NCBI RefSeq assembly: GCF_900090285.1
Contig: NZ_LT607754.1
Span: 806,001 to 870,000, forward strand
Reading direction: 5' to 3'
DNA length: 64,000 bases
Source: Micromonospora inositola
Lineage (GTDB): Bacteria; Actinomycetota; Actinomycetes; Mycobacteriales; Micromonosporaceae
A model generated the notes under the pieces. It searched no databases, was not told the origin of the DNA, and saw only the letters and a list, made by a program, of their open reading frames with translations. Position 1 is the first letter of the stretch. Every line of letters starts with the position of its first letter. A program made the translations under genes and the position numbers. Of this stretch, positions 40,218 through 50,821 are shown in pieces.

Positions 40218-40360
40218 GTGACCTCCCTTGTTCGGACGGTCGTTCGGTCCGGTCACCCGGTCGGCACGCCTAGGAGATTCCCCGTTCGGCGTCGACCGGT
40301 TCAAGTACGGCTACGCCTCCTCTCACCGCCGGCGGCGGGTGGCAAGACCTCCTACCCCCG

Positions 40361-40388
40361 ACAGGAAAACGCTAACGCCTGTTCCTGT
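40361..40388. promoter_or_regulatory. inverted repeat ACAGGAA-N14-TTCCTGT upstream of hpf
   Basis: A perfect 7-bp inverted repeat, 144 bases upstream of the hpf start. On the hpf strand the same stretch reads GGAAC-N18-GTC, loosely like the GGAAT-N18-GTT promoters of SigR/SigH-type stress sigma factors. Confidence 0.35.
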
Positions 40389-40468
40389 GACAGTCACCCC
40401 TCGTTGTCGAGACCGCCCAGGAATTTTCACAGCTCGTACACCATGGGGTGAAACGGAAACACGAAGCG

Positions 40469-41179
40469 TCACCAATGGCGTCGTTTTTGCGTTGCGGCGA
40501 GCACCGCCGCGACGTTTGGCGTCATTCCCGCCGCGTGCAAGACCCGACTGGCCGCCGCCAGCGTCACCCCGGTGGTGACGATGTCGTCGAGCACCACCAC
40601 CGTGGTGTCCCCGCCGACCGGCGGCGGGGCGCCCAGGCGGCGCAGCCGGAACGCCGAGTCCGCCGCCGCGGCCCGGCCCGCGCTGTCCAGGGCGACCGAG
40701 TCCGGCCGCGGCAGCGCCCGCAGCGGCCGGAGCACCCGCACCGGCCAGCCCGCCCGGCGCAGCCGGGCCGCCGCATGGCCGGCCAACCGGTCGAGGTGGT
40801 CGCCGTACCGGGCCCGGGCCGCCGGCGCGGTGTCCGGCACCGGCACCAGGGCCACCGGCCGGGACCGGTCCACCGCCGCGGCCACCACCTCGGCGAGCAG
40901 CGCCCCCAGCGGCCGGGCCAACCCGTGCCGACCCCGCTCCTTGTACGCCAGCAGGCCCTCCCGCAGCGCCCCGGCGTACGGCCCCAGGGCCACGCAGGGC
41001 GGCAGGTCGGGCGGGGCCGGGATGGGACGGGTCGGGGCGGGACGCAACGATTCCAGCTCCCGGACGCAACCGGGGCAGAAGCCCTGCCGCGCACCCGAGC
41101 CCCGCGCGCCGCAGCCGGCGCACCCGGCCGGCAGCACCAGGTCGGTCAGATCCGACCAGAGCCCGCCCAGGTCCGGCAC
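40469..41179 (-). CDS. ComF-family phosphoribosyltransferase-like protein
   Basis: A 236-residue cytoplasmic protein. The N-terminal zinc-finger-like cysteines (LPAGCAGCGARG, QGFCPGCVREL) are followed by a type I phosphoribosyltransferase fold with the PRPP loop VVVLDDIVTTGVTLAAA near the C-terminus. Family members act in DNA uptake in competent bacteria, but in actinobacteria the role is unknown. The gene starts 7 bases after the lpqB stop, so it belongs to the mtrA-mtrB-lpqB transcript. Confidence 0.92.
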   Translation of the reverse strand: MPDLGGLWSDLTDLVLPAGCAGCGARGSGARQGFCPGCVRELESLRPAPTRPIPAPPDLPPCVALGPYAGALREGLLAYKERGRHGLARPLGALLAEVVAAAVDRSRPVALVPVPDTAPAARARYGDHLDRLAGHAAARLRRAGWPVRVLRPLRALPRPDSVALDSAGRAAAADSAFRLRRLGAPPPVGGDTTVVVLDDIVTTGVTLAAASRVLHAAGMTPNVAAVLAATQKRRHW

Positions 41180-41186
41180 CGGCGGC

Positions 41187-42980
41187 TCAGTACAGGAAGA
41201 ATGGGACGGTCGGGTTGGACGGCTTGACCCCCGCCGCGGGCGGCGTCACATCCAGCACCTGGTCCCGCTGGATGGTGCCGAACGGGTTGTTCCGGTAGGC
41301 GACCCGGTTGGCCTCGTACATGAAGGAGCCGGTGGGCAGCCCGGGAACCGGCCCGCCGGGATAGGCGGAGAGGTGGGTCACCCGGGCGCCGATGTCCCGC
41401 TTGAGCGCGGTCTCCAGCCCGCCGTCGACGGTGGTCTGGTAGATCGCCGGCCGCCCCTCCGAGCCGGCGAAGACCAGCTCGTTCTCGGCGTACCAGTCGA
41501 CGGCGGTGAGGCCGGTCAGCCGGGTGATCAGCCGGCGGGGCTGGCCGACGGTGACCACGCCACCGTCGAGGCTGACCACCGCGACGTAGAGGGCTCCGTC
41601 GACGATCAACGCGATCCGGTGCCCGTCGAGGGAGGCGGCAACTGCGGTCACCCGGCCCGGCACGGCGAGCGACACCAGCTCCATGCCGGCCTGGCCGTCG
41701 AAGCGGTAGAGCCGGTTGTTGTCGGCCACCACCAGGCCGTACGGGTTCTTCCGATCGAGGGAGCGGAGCCAGACCGGGCGGCCGAGCGAGGCGTACCAGC
41801 CGCTGTCGTTGAATTTGGTCACCGGGTTCGGGCCGGAGCCCACCCGCAGCCGCTGCCGCCGATCCGCCCCGGTCACCACCAGCGCGGCGAGGATGTCGTC
41901 CTGCGAACGGCTGAGCGCCGCCGAGACGACACCCTTGTTCTGAGCGGGACCCACCGGCACGGTGCCGCGGGACCCGCCGGGAAAGGAGAGCGGATGGATC
42001 GCGCCGTCGTAGACGCAGTACCGTTCCGGGCTCCCGCTGCTCGGGTACGTCGGGTGGTCCAGCCGTTCCTGTCTGACGTCGATGGTGAGCCGGTTCTGGT
42101 TCTGGATTCTCAGGTCGAGCTGCCCGTTCAGCTCCGGCAGCGACCAAGCGAGCTGGGTGCCGAGCCGGGCCAGCCAGGCGTCCTTGGCGCCCGGCATGTC
42201 CAGGTTGACCTCCCAGCGGCCGTCCGAGCTGGTGGCGTTGTTGATCAGGTTCGTGCGGTCGGGCAGCCGGCTGACCCCGGTGTCGAGCCAGTCGGAGGGG
42301 CCTCTGGCGAGCCACTTGATGACCTCGGTGACCTGCCGCTCGGCGGACATGGCCAGCGGCAGGTAACGCAGGTCGGGCACCAGCCGGCTCTGGTTGGAGT
42401 TCCAGAAGTAGATGGTGCGCGCGCGATAGTACGTCCGCAGGGCCTCGTCGCTGAGCAGCATGACGTTCGGCAGGTCGGTGATGAGCAGTCCCGGCTGGCC
42501 GGTGTCGGCCGGCCGGAGCCGGAACTGGTACGTCGTCTCGGTGGCCACCGGTGGCGCCAGGGTGCCGTCGGCCCGCAGCACGCCGACCTGCTGGACCTTG
42601 ACGGTGACCACGCTGGTGCCGTCGCTGTTCGGCGTGGCCTCCGGTTTCTCCCGGAGCCGGACGACGGTCAGCGCGACCTCGCTGTTCTGCTTCTTCGGGG
42701 GCAGGCCCTTCGCCTCTTTCGCGACGAACTGCGTGACCCGGCTGTACGCCTGCTCCCGCTCACCCGCCGCCGCGGCCAGGTAGTTGAGGATGAACTCCTT
42801 CGGGTCGCTGCTCGCCGTCTGGGTGACCGGCTGCGCGCCGCCACCGTTGGTGAAGCCGGCCCCCGCCGCCGGCCCGGGGCCGTCAACCTGGACGTCCGAG
42901 TCGGCCGGGATGCCGCAGCCGGTCAGCCCGGCGGGGAGGAGCGCCCCACCGAGCAGCGCCGCCAGCAGCCGACGCCTCAC
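41187..42980 (-). CDS. lpqB: lipoprotein LpqB
   Basis: A 597-residue lipoprotein with lipobox LPAGLTGC (lipidated Cys about residue 22), an N-terminal GerMN-like domain (about residues 60-330) and a C-terminal beta-propeller-like domain (for example SLDGHRIALIVDGALYVAVVSLDGG). LpqB interacts with the MtrB sensor domain in actinobacteria and tunes MtrA signalling. The start overlaps the mtrB stop by four bases. The order mtrA-mtrB-lpqB is conserved. Confidence 0.96.
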   Translation of the reverse strand: MRRRLLAALLGGALLPAGLTGCGIPADSDVQVDGPGPAAGAGFTNGGGAQPVTQTASSDPKEFILNYLAAAAGEREQAYSRVTQFVAKEAKGLPPKKQNSEVALTVVRLREKPEATPNSDGTSVVTVKVQQVGVLRADGTLAPPVATETTYQFRLRPADTGQPGLLITDLPNVMLLSDEALRTYYRARTIYFWNSNQSRLVPDLRYLPLAMSAERQVTEVIKWLARGPSDWLDTGVSRLPDRTNLINNATSSDGRWEVNLDMPGAKDAWLARLGTQLAWSLPELNGQLDLRIQNQNRLTIDVRQERLDHPTYPSSGSPERYCVYDGAIHPLSFPGGSRGTVPVGPAQNKGVVSAALSRSQDDILAALVVTGADRRQRLRVGSGPNPVTKFNDSGWYASLGRPVWLRSLDRKNPYGLVVADNNRLYRFDGQAGMELVSLAVPGRVTAVAASLDGHRIALIVDGALYVAVVSLDGGVVTVGQPRRLITRLTGLTAVDWYAENELVFAGSEGRPAIYQTTVDGGLETALKRDIGARVTHLSAYPGGPVPGLPTGSFMYEANRVAYRNNPFGTIQRDQVLDVTPPAAGVKPSNPTVPFFLY

Positions 42981-44725
42981 GACGTCACCTCCGCTCGGTC
43001 ACCGTCGGCCGGGCCGATCACCAGCGCGCCGGCGCTGCCCGGGCCGATGGCCAGCAGGCCGCCGTCCCGGGGGCCGCCGAACGGCAGCGTGGCGTCCGCC
43101 GGCACCAGCCGCAGCGGCGAGGTGGTCAGCCGGTCACCGGCCCGGGCCGGCAGGGTCAGCCGGAACTGGGCGCCCTGCCCCGGCGCGCCCCACGCCTCCA
43201 GCCAGCCGCCGTGCAGCCGGGCGTCCTCAAGGCTGATGGAGAGGCCGAGCCCGGTGCCGCCGGTCTGCCGGGCCCGTGACGGGTCCGCACGCCAGAACCG
43301 GTTGAAGACCAGCTTCTCCTCGCCCGGCTTCAGCCCGACACCGCGGTCCCGGACGGTGATCGCCACCGCGTTCTGATCCATCCCGAGGGTGATCAGCACG
43401 GGCTTGGCCTCGCCGTGCTCGACCGCGTTGCCGACCAGGTTGCGCAGCACGCGCTCGACCCGGCGCGGGTCCACCTCGGCGATCACCGGCGTGGCCGAGA
43501 TGTCCAGCTCGATGGTCACGCCGACCCGCTCGGCCAGGCCCGCGAGCCGGTCGGCCACCCGGTGCACCACCGGCACCAGGTCGGTCGGCTCGGAATCCAG
43601 CATGGCGAAGCCGGCGTCGAAGCGGCTGATCTCCAGCAGGTCGGTCAGCAGCTCCTCGAACCGGTCCAGCTCCGCCTGGAGCAGCTCGGCGCTGCGGGCC
43701 ACCGCCGGGTCGAACCCGTCCCGCTCGGCGAAGATCAGGTCGGCGGCCATCCGGACCGTGGTCAACGGGGTCCGCAGCTCGTGCGAGACGTCGGAGGTGA
43801 AACGACGCTGCAACCGGGACATCTCCTCCAGCCGGAGGATCTGCCGTTGCAGGTTCGTGGCCATCTGGTTGAACGAGGCGGCGAGCAGGGCAAGGTCGTC
43901 CTCGCCGTTGACCACCATCCGCTGGTCGAGCAGACCGGCGGAGAGCCGCTGGGCGGTCCGGGCGGCCACCCGCACCGGGGTCACCACCAGCCGGGTCACC
44001 AGGGCGGCGAGCAGGCCGAGCAGGAGCACCAGGGCGGCGCCGGTGGCGACCACGGTGGCCCGGGCGTCCGCGGCCGTGGCGTCCTGCCGGGCCAGCGGTA
44101 CGAGGTAGTAGAGCTCCACCTGACCGAACCGGGTCGGCACCGGCGAGCCGTAGACCAGGTATTTGGTGCGCTGGCCGGCGAGATCACCGGTGCGGATCTG
44201 GTGGGCGACGTGGCCGGCGGCGACGGAGGCCCGCAGCTCGCGGCTGATCAGCGGGCGGACCTGGACGTCCGGCGAGGTGCGCGGCTCGATGAAGCCCGTG
44301 AAGTTGTCGGCGGTGATGGCCACCACCACCCCGCTCGTCTGCGCGGGGTCACCGCCGGCCAGATAGTTGACCGTGCCGTCGATGGTGTCCTGGAGCTGCG
44401 CCTCCTGCGGCAGGCTGAAGAGGCCGAACTGCTTCGAGGCGTAGTCGCTGCCGTTGCGCAGCCGCAGCAGGACGTCGGTCTCCGCGTTCTCCAGCAGGAT
44501 GCTGGTGATCTTGTCGGCGATCAGGTACGCGAACCCGCCGACCAGCAGGCTGGACGCGACCAGGGTGATGGTCACCACTCGGACCTGCAACGACCGCCGC
44601 CAGGTCTGGTGCAGGCCGGCGACGAGTCGGGCCGACCGGCCGGCGAGGGCGCGCCAGAGCGCCCGTGCGGCGTGGAGCCGGCGGGACGCGACGGTCGGCG
44701 AGTCGGGGGGCGGGGAGGTCACCAC
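42977..44725 (-). CDS. mtrB: sensor histidine kinase MtrB
   Basis: A 582-residue membrane kinase. One transmembrane helix near residues 55-75, an extracytoplasmic domain to about 225, a second helix near 228-250, HAMP, then HisKA with the phospho-acceptor His in FTSDVSHELRTPLTTVRMAAD and HATPase_c with LVGNAVEHGEAKPV, VRDRGVGL and TGGTGLGLSIS. The C-terminal tail (about 60 residues) is unstructured. It phosphorylates MtrA and controls cell-wall and division genes in actinobacteria. Confidence 0.96.
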   Translation of the reverse strand: MVTSPPPDSPTVASRRLHAARALWRALAGRSARLVAGLHQTWRRSLQVRVVTITLVASSLLVGGFAYLIADKITSILLENAETDVLLRLRNGSDYASKQFGLFSLPQEAQLQDTIDGTVNYLAGGDPAQTSGVVVAITADNFTGFIEPRTSPDVQVRPLISRELRASVAAGHVAHQIRTGDLAGQRTKYLVYGSPVPTRFGQVELYYLVPLARQDATAADARATVVATGAALVLLLGLLAALVTRLVVTPVRVAARTAQRLSAGLLDQRMVVNGEDDLALLAASFNQMATNLQRQILRLEEMSRLQRRFTSDVSHELRTPLTTVRMAADLIFAERDGFDPAVARSAELLQAELDRFEELLTDLLEISRFDAGFAMLDSEPTDLVPVVHRVADRLAGLAERVGVTIELDISATPVIAEVDPRRVERVLRNLVGNAVEHGEAKPVLITLGMDQNAVAITVRDRGVGLKPGEEKLVFNRFWRADPSRARQTGGTGLGLSISLEDARLHGGWLEAWGAPGQGAQFRLTLPARAGDRLTTSPLRLVPADATLPFGGPRDGGLLAIGPGSAGALVIGPADGDRAEVTS

Positions 44726-44737
44726 AGTGTGACCAGG

Positions 44738-45427
44738 TTATCCGGTACCCGCCTTGTAGCCCACGCCCCGCACTGTGAGGATGATTTCCGGTCGCTCCGG
44801 ATCCGGCTCGATCTTGGCGCGCAGCCGCTGCACGTGCACATTGACCAGGCGGGTGTCGGCGGCGTGCCGGTAGCCCCAGACCTGCTCCAGGAGCACCTCG
44901 CGGGTGAAGACCTGACGCGGCTTGCGGGCGAGCGCGACCAGCAGGTCGAACTCCAGCGGGGTCAACTTCACCTCCTCGCCGTCCCGGCTGACGGTGTGCG
45001 CCGGCACGTCGATGGAGATCTGGTTGCCGGGTGGCCCGATGGTGAGCAGCTCCGGCGCCACGTCCTCGCCCCGGCGCAGTCGGGCCCGCATCCGGGCCAC
45101 CAGTTCCTTGGGCTTGAACGGCTTGACGACGTAGTCGTCGGCCCCGGACTCCAGGCCGAGCACCACGTCCACCGTGTCGCTCTTGGCGGTCAGCATCACG
45201 ATCGGCACGCCGGACTCGGTCCGGATCGCCCGCGCCACGTCGATGCCGCTCATTCCGGGCAGCATGAGGTCGAGCAGGACGATGTCGGGTCGGTTGTCAC
45301 GGAACGCGGCCAGTGCCCGTTCCCCGTCCGCGACGAAGGCGGGCACGAAGCCCTCGCTGCGCAGGACGATGCCGAGCATCTCGGCGAGCGCGGGGTCGTC
45401 GTCGACCACCAGTACCCGGGCTCTCAT
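44738..45427 (-). CDS. mtrA: response regulator MtrA
   Basis: A 229-residue OmpR-type regulator. The receiver has the acidic pair at residues 9-11 (VVDDDPAL), phospho-acceptor Asp53 (IVLLDLMLPG) and Lys in VVKPFKPKELVAR. The C-terminal winged helix begins near residue 130, with LTPLEFDLLVALARKPRQVF and the recognition segment DTRLVNVHVQRLRAKIEPDPE. It is essential or developmental in most actinobacteria. The 235 bases upstream carry a 21-bp tandem duplication at 45510. Confidence 0.98.
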   Translation of the reverse strand: MRARVLVVDDDPALAEMLGIVLRSEGFVPAFVADGERALAAFRDNRPDIVLLDLMLPGMSGIDVARAIRTESGVPIVMLTAKSDTVDVVLGLESGADDYVVKPFKPKELVARMRARLRRGEDVAPELLTIGPPGNQISIDVPAHTVSRDGEEVKLTPLEFDLLVALARKPRQVFTREVLLEQVWGYRHAADTRLVNVHVQRLRAKIEPDPERPEIILTVRGVGYKAGTG

Positions 45428-45509
45428 GGGGTTTATCGTTCCATCCCCGTTCGGTTCGGAGGGTTGGGCTTTACCACGGCACGGTACTGCTCAATAGCAA
45501 CAGGCACCA

Positions 45510-45551
45510 CAGATGCCGGGACGGAGAACGCAGATGCCGGGACGGAGAACG
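45510..45551. repeat. exact 21-bp tandem duplication
   Basis: Two head-to-tail identical 21-base units (45510-45530 and 45531-45551, each beginning CAGATGCCGGGACGGAG) lie between the divergent mtrA and 45663 genes, 83 and 112 bases from their starts. The identity implies a recent duplication or a doubled protein-binding site. Confidence 0.9.
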
Positions 45552-45662
45552 CGCGTGGCGCGCCGCCCGGCGTGCGGGTCCACCGGCGCAGGACCGGCCG
45601 TGCAACCATGATCCCCGGGTGTGCCGCCGCCCGCCACCACCGCCCGTCCGCCAGGAGTACGC

Positions 45663-46514
45663 GTGCCCGACGTCGGCCCGACCGCCGTGCTCCCGCGCCG
45701 CCCGCTGACGGTGGGTGAGCTGCTGGACTCGGCGGTCCTGCTGCTGCGCGGCCAGGCCCGGCTGCTGGTCCCGCTCGCCGGCCTGCTCGCGCTCGGCGAG
45801 CAGTTGCTGCTGCACCCGCTGCGGGTGCTGGCCGACGCGCGACCGCCGGAGTACTGGCTCGACGCCGGCCGGTTCGGCTGGTACTGGCTGCTGCTCGCGG
45901 TGGGCGCGGCCACCGAGGCGACGATCATCGCGCTGCTCGGCAACCCGGCCGCCCGGGGCGCCGCGGCGGCGCTGCTGGGCCGCCGGGCCGGGCCGCGCGA
46001 GCTGCTGCGACCCGCCGGCGCCCGGTGGGGGGCCACCGTCGCGATCGCGCTGGCGGTCGGGCTCGGCGTGCTGGTCGCGGCGCTGCTCGGGCCGGCCTGG
46101 TTCGTCGCGTACGGGCTGCTCGGCGCGGTCGTCCCCGCGCTGGTGGTGGACCGGGTCCCCGCGTACCGGGCGCCGCTGCGCGCGCTCGGGCTGGCGGTCC
46201 GCTCCGGCGGCCGGGCGGCCGGCATCCGGCTGCTCGGCTACGTGGGCTGGTGGCTCATCCGGCTCGGCATCGGGCTCGGCGTCTTCTACGGCCTCATGCT
46301 GCTGGCGCTGGTGGACCTGACCGACCCGGCGTGGGCCCTGCCGGTGGCCACAGCGGCGTGGGTCGGCGTGAACGCGGTCGCCTACCCGGCCCTGGCCTGC
46401 CTCGACGCGGTGCTGCACCTGGAGACCCGGATGCGGACCGAGGGCCTGGACATCCGGCTCGCCCGGTCCCCGGCCGGCACGCCGGAGCCCGTCCTGCTGG
46501 CGGTGCAGCGGTGA
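45663..46514 (+). CDS. membrane protein, first gene of the MoxR-DUF58 cluster
   Basis: A 283-residue protein with about six transmembrane segments. The soluble start PRRPLTVGELLDSAVLLLRG resembles glycerophosphoryl-diester-type/DUF7544-like actinobacterial membrane proteins, where a short amphipathic segment precedes the helices. AGGAG lies five bases before GTG 45663, which is preferred over GTG 45621. The stop overlaps the start of the DUF4129 gene (GTGA). It probably serves the envelope function of the MoxR cluster. Confidence 0.82.
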   Translation: MPDVGPTAVLPRRPLTVGELLDSAVLLLRGQARLLVPLAGLLALGEQLLLHPLRVLADARPPEYWLDAGRFGWYWLLLAVGAATEATIIALLGNPAARGAAAALLGRRAGPRELLRPAGARWGATVAIALAVGLGVLVAALLGPAWFVAYGLLGAVVPALVVDRVPAYRAPLRALGLAVRSGGRAAGIRLLGYVGWWLIRLGIGLGVFYGLMLLALVDLTDPAWALPVATAAWVGVNAVAYPALACLDAVLHLETRMRTEGLDIRLARSPAGTPEPVLLAVQR

Positions 46515-47149
46515 GCCGGTGGTGGACCGAGGCCGTCGCCGCACTCGGCGACCTCGTCCCGCTGCCGCTCGCCGCCCTGCTGCTGGTGCTCGCCGCCCTG
46601 CTGGCCGCGCTGGCCTGGTACTTCTTCCCGGCCTGGATACCCCGCCGGTTCCCCCGACTGCGGTTCCCCCGGCTCCGGTTCTCCCGGCTCCGGCTGCCCC
46701 GCTGGCGACTGCCCCGGCTCCGACTGCGCCGGCCCCGGCTGCCCCGCCGTCGACGCCGCCCCGCGCGGTCCGCCGGGGCGCCCGCCGTGCCCGCGCCCCG
46801 GACCGCCGAGCCGGAACGGGCGGCCACCGGGTACGCCTCGCTCGCCGACCGCCTCGCCGCCGAGGGCCGGTACGCCGAGTCGGTCCGGGAGCGGCTGCGC
46901 GACATGGTCCGCGAACTGGTCGCCCGGCGGGTGGTCGAGCAGCGGCCCGGGATGACCGTCACCGAGGTGACGGCCGCGGCGGCCCGGAACCGGCCCCGGG
47001 TGCACCCCGTCCTGCACGCCGCCGGGACGATCTTCTCCGATCTCTGGTACGCCCAGCGCCCGGCCACTCCCGAGCACGACCACCGGATGCGCGAGCTCGC
47101 CGACGACCTGCACCGGGAGCTGACCGCCGGGGGCGGTGACCACTCGTGA
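46511..47149 (+). CDS. DUF4129 membrane protein with basic pentapeptide repeat
   Basis: A 212-residue protein. One transmembrane helix (residues 17-40) is followed by a striking basic repeat at residues 44-84 (PRRFPRLRFPRLRFSRLRLP and so on, period five), then a soluble DUF4129 domain of about 120 residues (ASLADRLAAEGRYAESVRERLR, DMVRELVARRVVEQRPGMTV, HDHRMRELADDLHREL). DUF4129 proteins accompany MoxR/DUF58 systems. The repeat is encoded by imperfect 15-base tandem units and should bind membrane phospholipids or nucleic acid. Start and stop overlap the neighbouring genes by four bases. Confidence 0.85.
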   Translation: MSRWWTEAVAALGDLVPLPLAALLLVLAALLAALAWYFFPAWIPRRFPRLRFPRLRFSRLRLPRWRLPRLRLRRPRLPRRRRRPARSAGAPAVPAPRTAEPERAATGYASLADRLAAEGRYAESVRERLRDMVRELVARRVVEQRPGMTVTEVTAAAARNRPRVHPVLHAAGTIFSDLWYAQRPATPEHDHRMRELADDLHRELTAGGGDHS

Positions 47150-48524
47150 CCAGCACCGTCGCTCCGACCTCGGCCGTCGGCCATCCGCCCCGCCGCGCCC
47201 GCCGCCGGCACCGGGTGCTGATCCCGCTCGGGCTGGCCCTGCTGCTGATCGTGGCCACCCTGGTGGCCCACGCCGTCGACCAGCCCGACCCCACCGATCC
47301 GGGGTTCCTCTCCCCGGTCGCCACCGGGGACGACGGGGGCAGTCGGCTGGCCGAGGCGCTGCGCGGGCAGGGGATGACCGTACGCCGGGAGACCGACACC
47401 CTGCGCGCGCTGCTGGCCGCCCGGCCGGGTCCCGCCACGCTCTTCGTGCCGGCGCCGGAGCTGGTGCACCCGGACACCGTCGCCGCCCTGGACAACCTGC
47501 CCGCCGGCAGCCGCCTGGTGCTGGTCGACCCGTCCCGGCGGGTGCTGGAAGGGCTCGGCCTGCCGGTGACGCCCGGCGACCGCCGCTGGGCCACCCGGGC
47601 CACCTCCCCGGACGCCGACGGCCACCCCTGCGCCCTGCCCGAGGCGGCCCGCGCCGGCACCGCCGCCGCCGACCGGCAGCGGTACGCCACCCCGGCCAGC
47701 TGGTCGTCCACCAGCTGCTATGCCGGCGGGGTGGTTCGGGTGGCCTGGCGGACCGAGGTGGTGGTGATCGGGGCCGGCGACCCGTTCCGCAACGACCGGA
47801 TCGACGAGTACGGCAACCGAGCCCTCGCCACCGGGCTGCTCGGCGGACCCCGCCCGCTGGTCTGGCTCGACCTGGACGGCCCGGCGCCCGCACCGACCTT
47901 CGGGGACAGCAGCGACGGCGAGCCCGCCTGGTCGCCGTCGCCGGACGGCTCCGCCGGACCGAAGGGTGACGGCCAGCCGGGGAGCGGCGGCCAGCCGGGC
48001 CGGGACGGCGACCGTCGCGACGGCGGCCAGCCGGGCGACGACCGGGCGGGCGGCCCGCAGCCGCACCAGAACCCGCTCTGGGCCGCCTTCCCGGTCTGGT
48101 TCTGGGCGCTGCTCGTCCAGCTCGCGCTCGCCGGCCTGCTGATGGTGCTCTGGCGGGCCCGACGGCTCGGCCCGCCCGTGCCGGAGCCGCTGCCGGTGAC
48201 CGTCCGGTCCGCCGAGACCGTGCTCGGGCGGGCTCGGCTCTACCGGCGCGCGGGCGCCCGCGGCCCGGTCGCCGAGACGCTGCGCGCCGCCGCCCTGGAC
48301 CGCCTGCTGCCCCGGCTCAACCTGCCGCCCGACGCGCCACCCGCCGAGGTGGCCGCCCGGGTCGCCGCGCGCACCGGCCTCGCCCCCGACCGGGCGGCGG
48401 AGCTGCTCCACGGCGACGAGCCGGCCACCGACCAGGAGCTGCTGGAGTTGGCTCGCGCGCTGGACCGGCTGACCCGTACGGTCGCCACCCGACCCGACGA
48501 CCATCCGACCGAAGGAGATCCCCG

Positions 48525-48528
<4 letters not shown>
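47146..48528 (+). CDS. DUF4350 domain protein
   Basis: A 460-residue membrane protein: a cytoplasmic basic start, transmembrane helix (about residues 24-42), an extracytoplasmic DUF4350-type region (GGSRLAEALRGQGMTVRRET, LVLVDPSRRVLEGLGL, NDRIDEYGNRALATGLLGG), a Gly/Pro/Asp-rich linker of about 50 residues with repeated GGQPG units, a second helix near 310-332, and a helical cytoplasmic tail. It is coupled by four-base overlaps to the DUF4129 and MoxR genes. Confidence 0.88.
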
Positions 48529-49510
<982 letters not shown>

Positions 49511-49514
<4 letters not shown>

Positions 49515-50821
49515 CCTGGCGGGCGGCGCTGCTGCTCGGTGCGGGCGCGCTGACCCTGCCGGCCTGGCCGGCGCCGTTCCTGGGCGTGGCGGCGATGACC
49601 GGCCTGGTGCTGCTGCTCGTCGCACTCGACTGGGCGCTGGCCGCGCCGCTGCACGCGGTCGGCGCCACCCGCTCCGGGGACCGGACGGTCCGGCTGGGCG
49701 GCACCGCCACCGTCACGCTGCACCTGGCGAACACCTCCGGCCGTACGCTGCGCGCCCAGGTGCGCGACGCCTGGGTGCCGTCGGCGGGCGCCCGGCCGGA
49801 CGTACCGCCGGAGCGGGTGCTGCTGGTCGAGGCGGGCGACAGCGCCGCGCTGCCCGTCCGGCTCACCCCGGTCCGGCGCGGCGACCGGCCGGCGGCGGCG
49901 CTGACCGTACGCTCCTTCGGGCCGCTGCGGCTGGCCTTCCGGCAGCGCGCCGGCCGCCCCGGCACGCCACCGTGGACGCTGCGCGTGCTGCCCCGCTTCG
50001 ACTCCCGGCGGCACCTGCCCGAGAAGCTCGCCCGACTGCGGATCATCGACGGGATCCAGGTCACCCGGGGCCGCGGCCAGGGCACCGAGTTCGACACCCT
50101 GCGCGAGTACGTGGTCGGCGACGACGTCCGCTCGATCGACTGGCGGGCCAGCGCGCGCCGCTCCGACGTGCTGGTCCGCACCTGGCGGCCGGAGCGGGAC
50201 CGGCGCCTGGTGTGCGTTCTGGACACCGGCCGGACCTCCGCCGTACGGGTCGGCGACGAGCCGCGGCTGGACACCGCGATCGACGCGGCGCTGCTGCTCA
50301 CCGTGCTCGCCGCCCGGGCCGGGGACCGGGTCGACCTGATCGCGGCGGACGCGGCGGTCCGGGCGACGGTGACCGGCAGCGGCCGTCCCGCCCTGCTCTC
50401 CCGACTGGTCGACGCGGTCGCCCCGCTCCAGCCGGCGCTGGTGGAGACGGACTTCGAGCTGATCGCCGGTGAGGTGCTGCGCCGGGAACGGCAGCGCAGC
50501 CTGGTGGTGCTCTTCACCGCGCTGGAGGCGGGCGCGCTCGGCGAGGGGCTGCTGCCCGTGCTGCCCCGGCTCGCCGCCCGTCACCGGGTGGTGATCGCCG
50601 CGACCCACGACCCGGTGCTGACCGGGCTCACCACCGACCCGCCGAGCGGGCCGGACGGCGTGTACGCCGCCGCGGCGGCCTGGCGGGCGCTGGCCGAACG
50701 GGACCGGGTCCGCGCCGCCCTGGCCCGACACGGCGTGACCGTCGTGGACGCCCCCGCCGACCGGCTGGCCCCGACGGTCGCCGACACCTACCTGCGGCTC
50801 AAGGCGCTCGGCCAGCTCTGA
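49511..50821 (+). CDS. DUF58 domain protein
   Basis: A 436-residue protein. Two hydrophobic segments lie in residues 3-45, followed by a beta-rich domain, then the DUF58 core (GQGTEFDTLREYVVGDDVRS, then IDWRASARRSDVLVRTWRPE) and a VWA-like fold with DTGRTS. It is the usual partner of MoxR ATPases and related envelope factors. ATG 49511 overlaps the MoxR stop. Its last 23 bases overlap the 3' end of the convergent SpoIIM-type gene. Confidence 0.94.
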
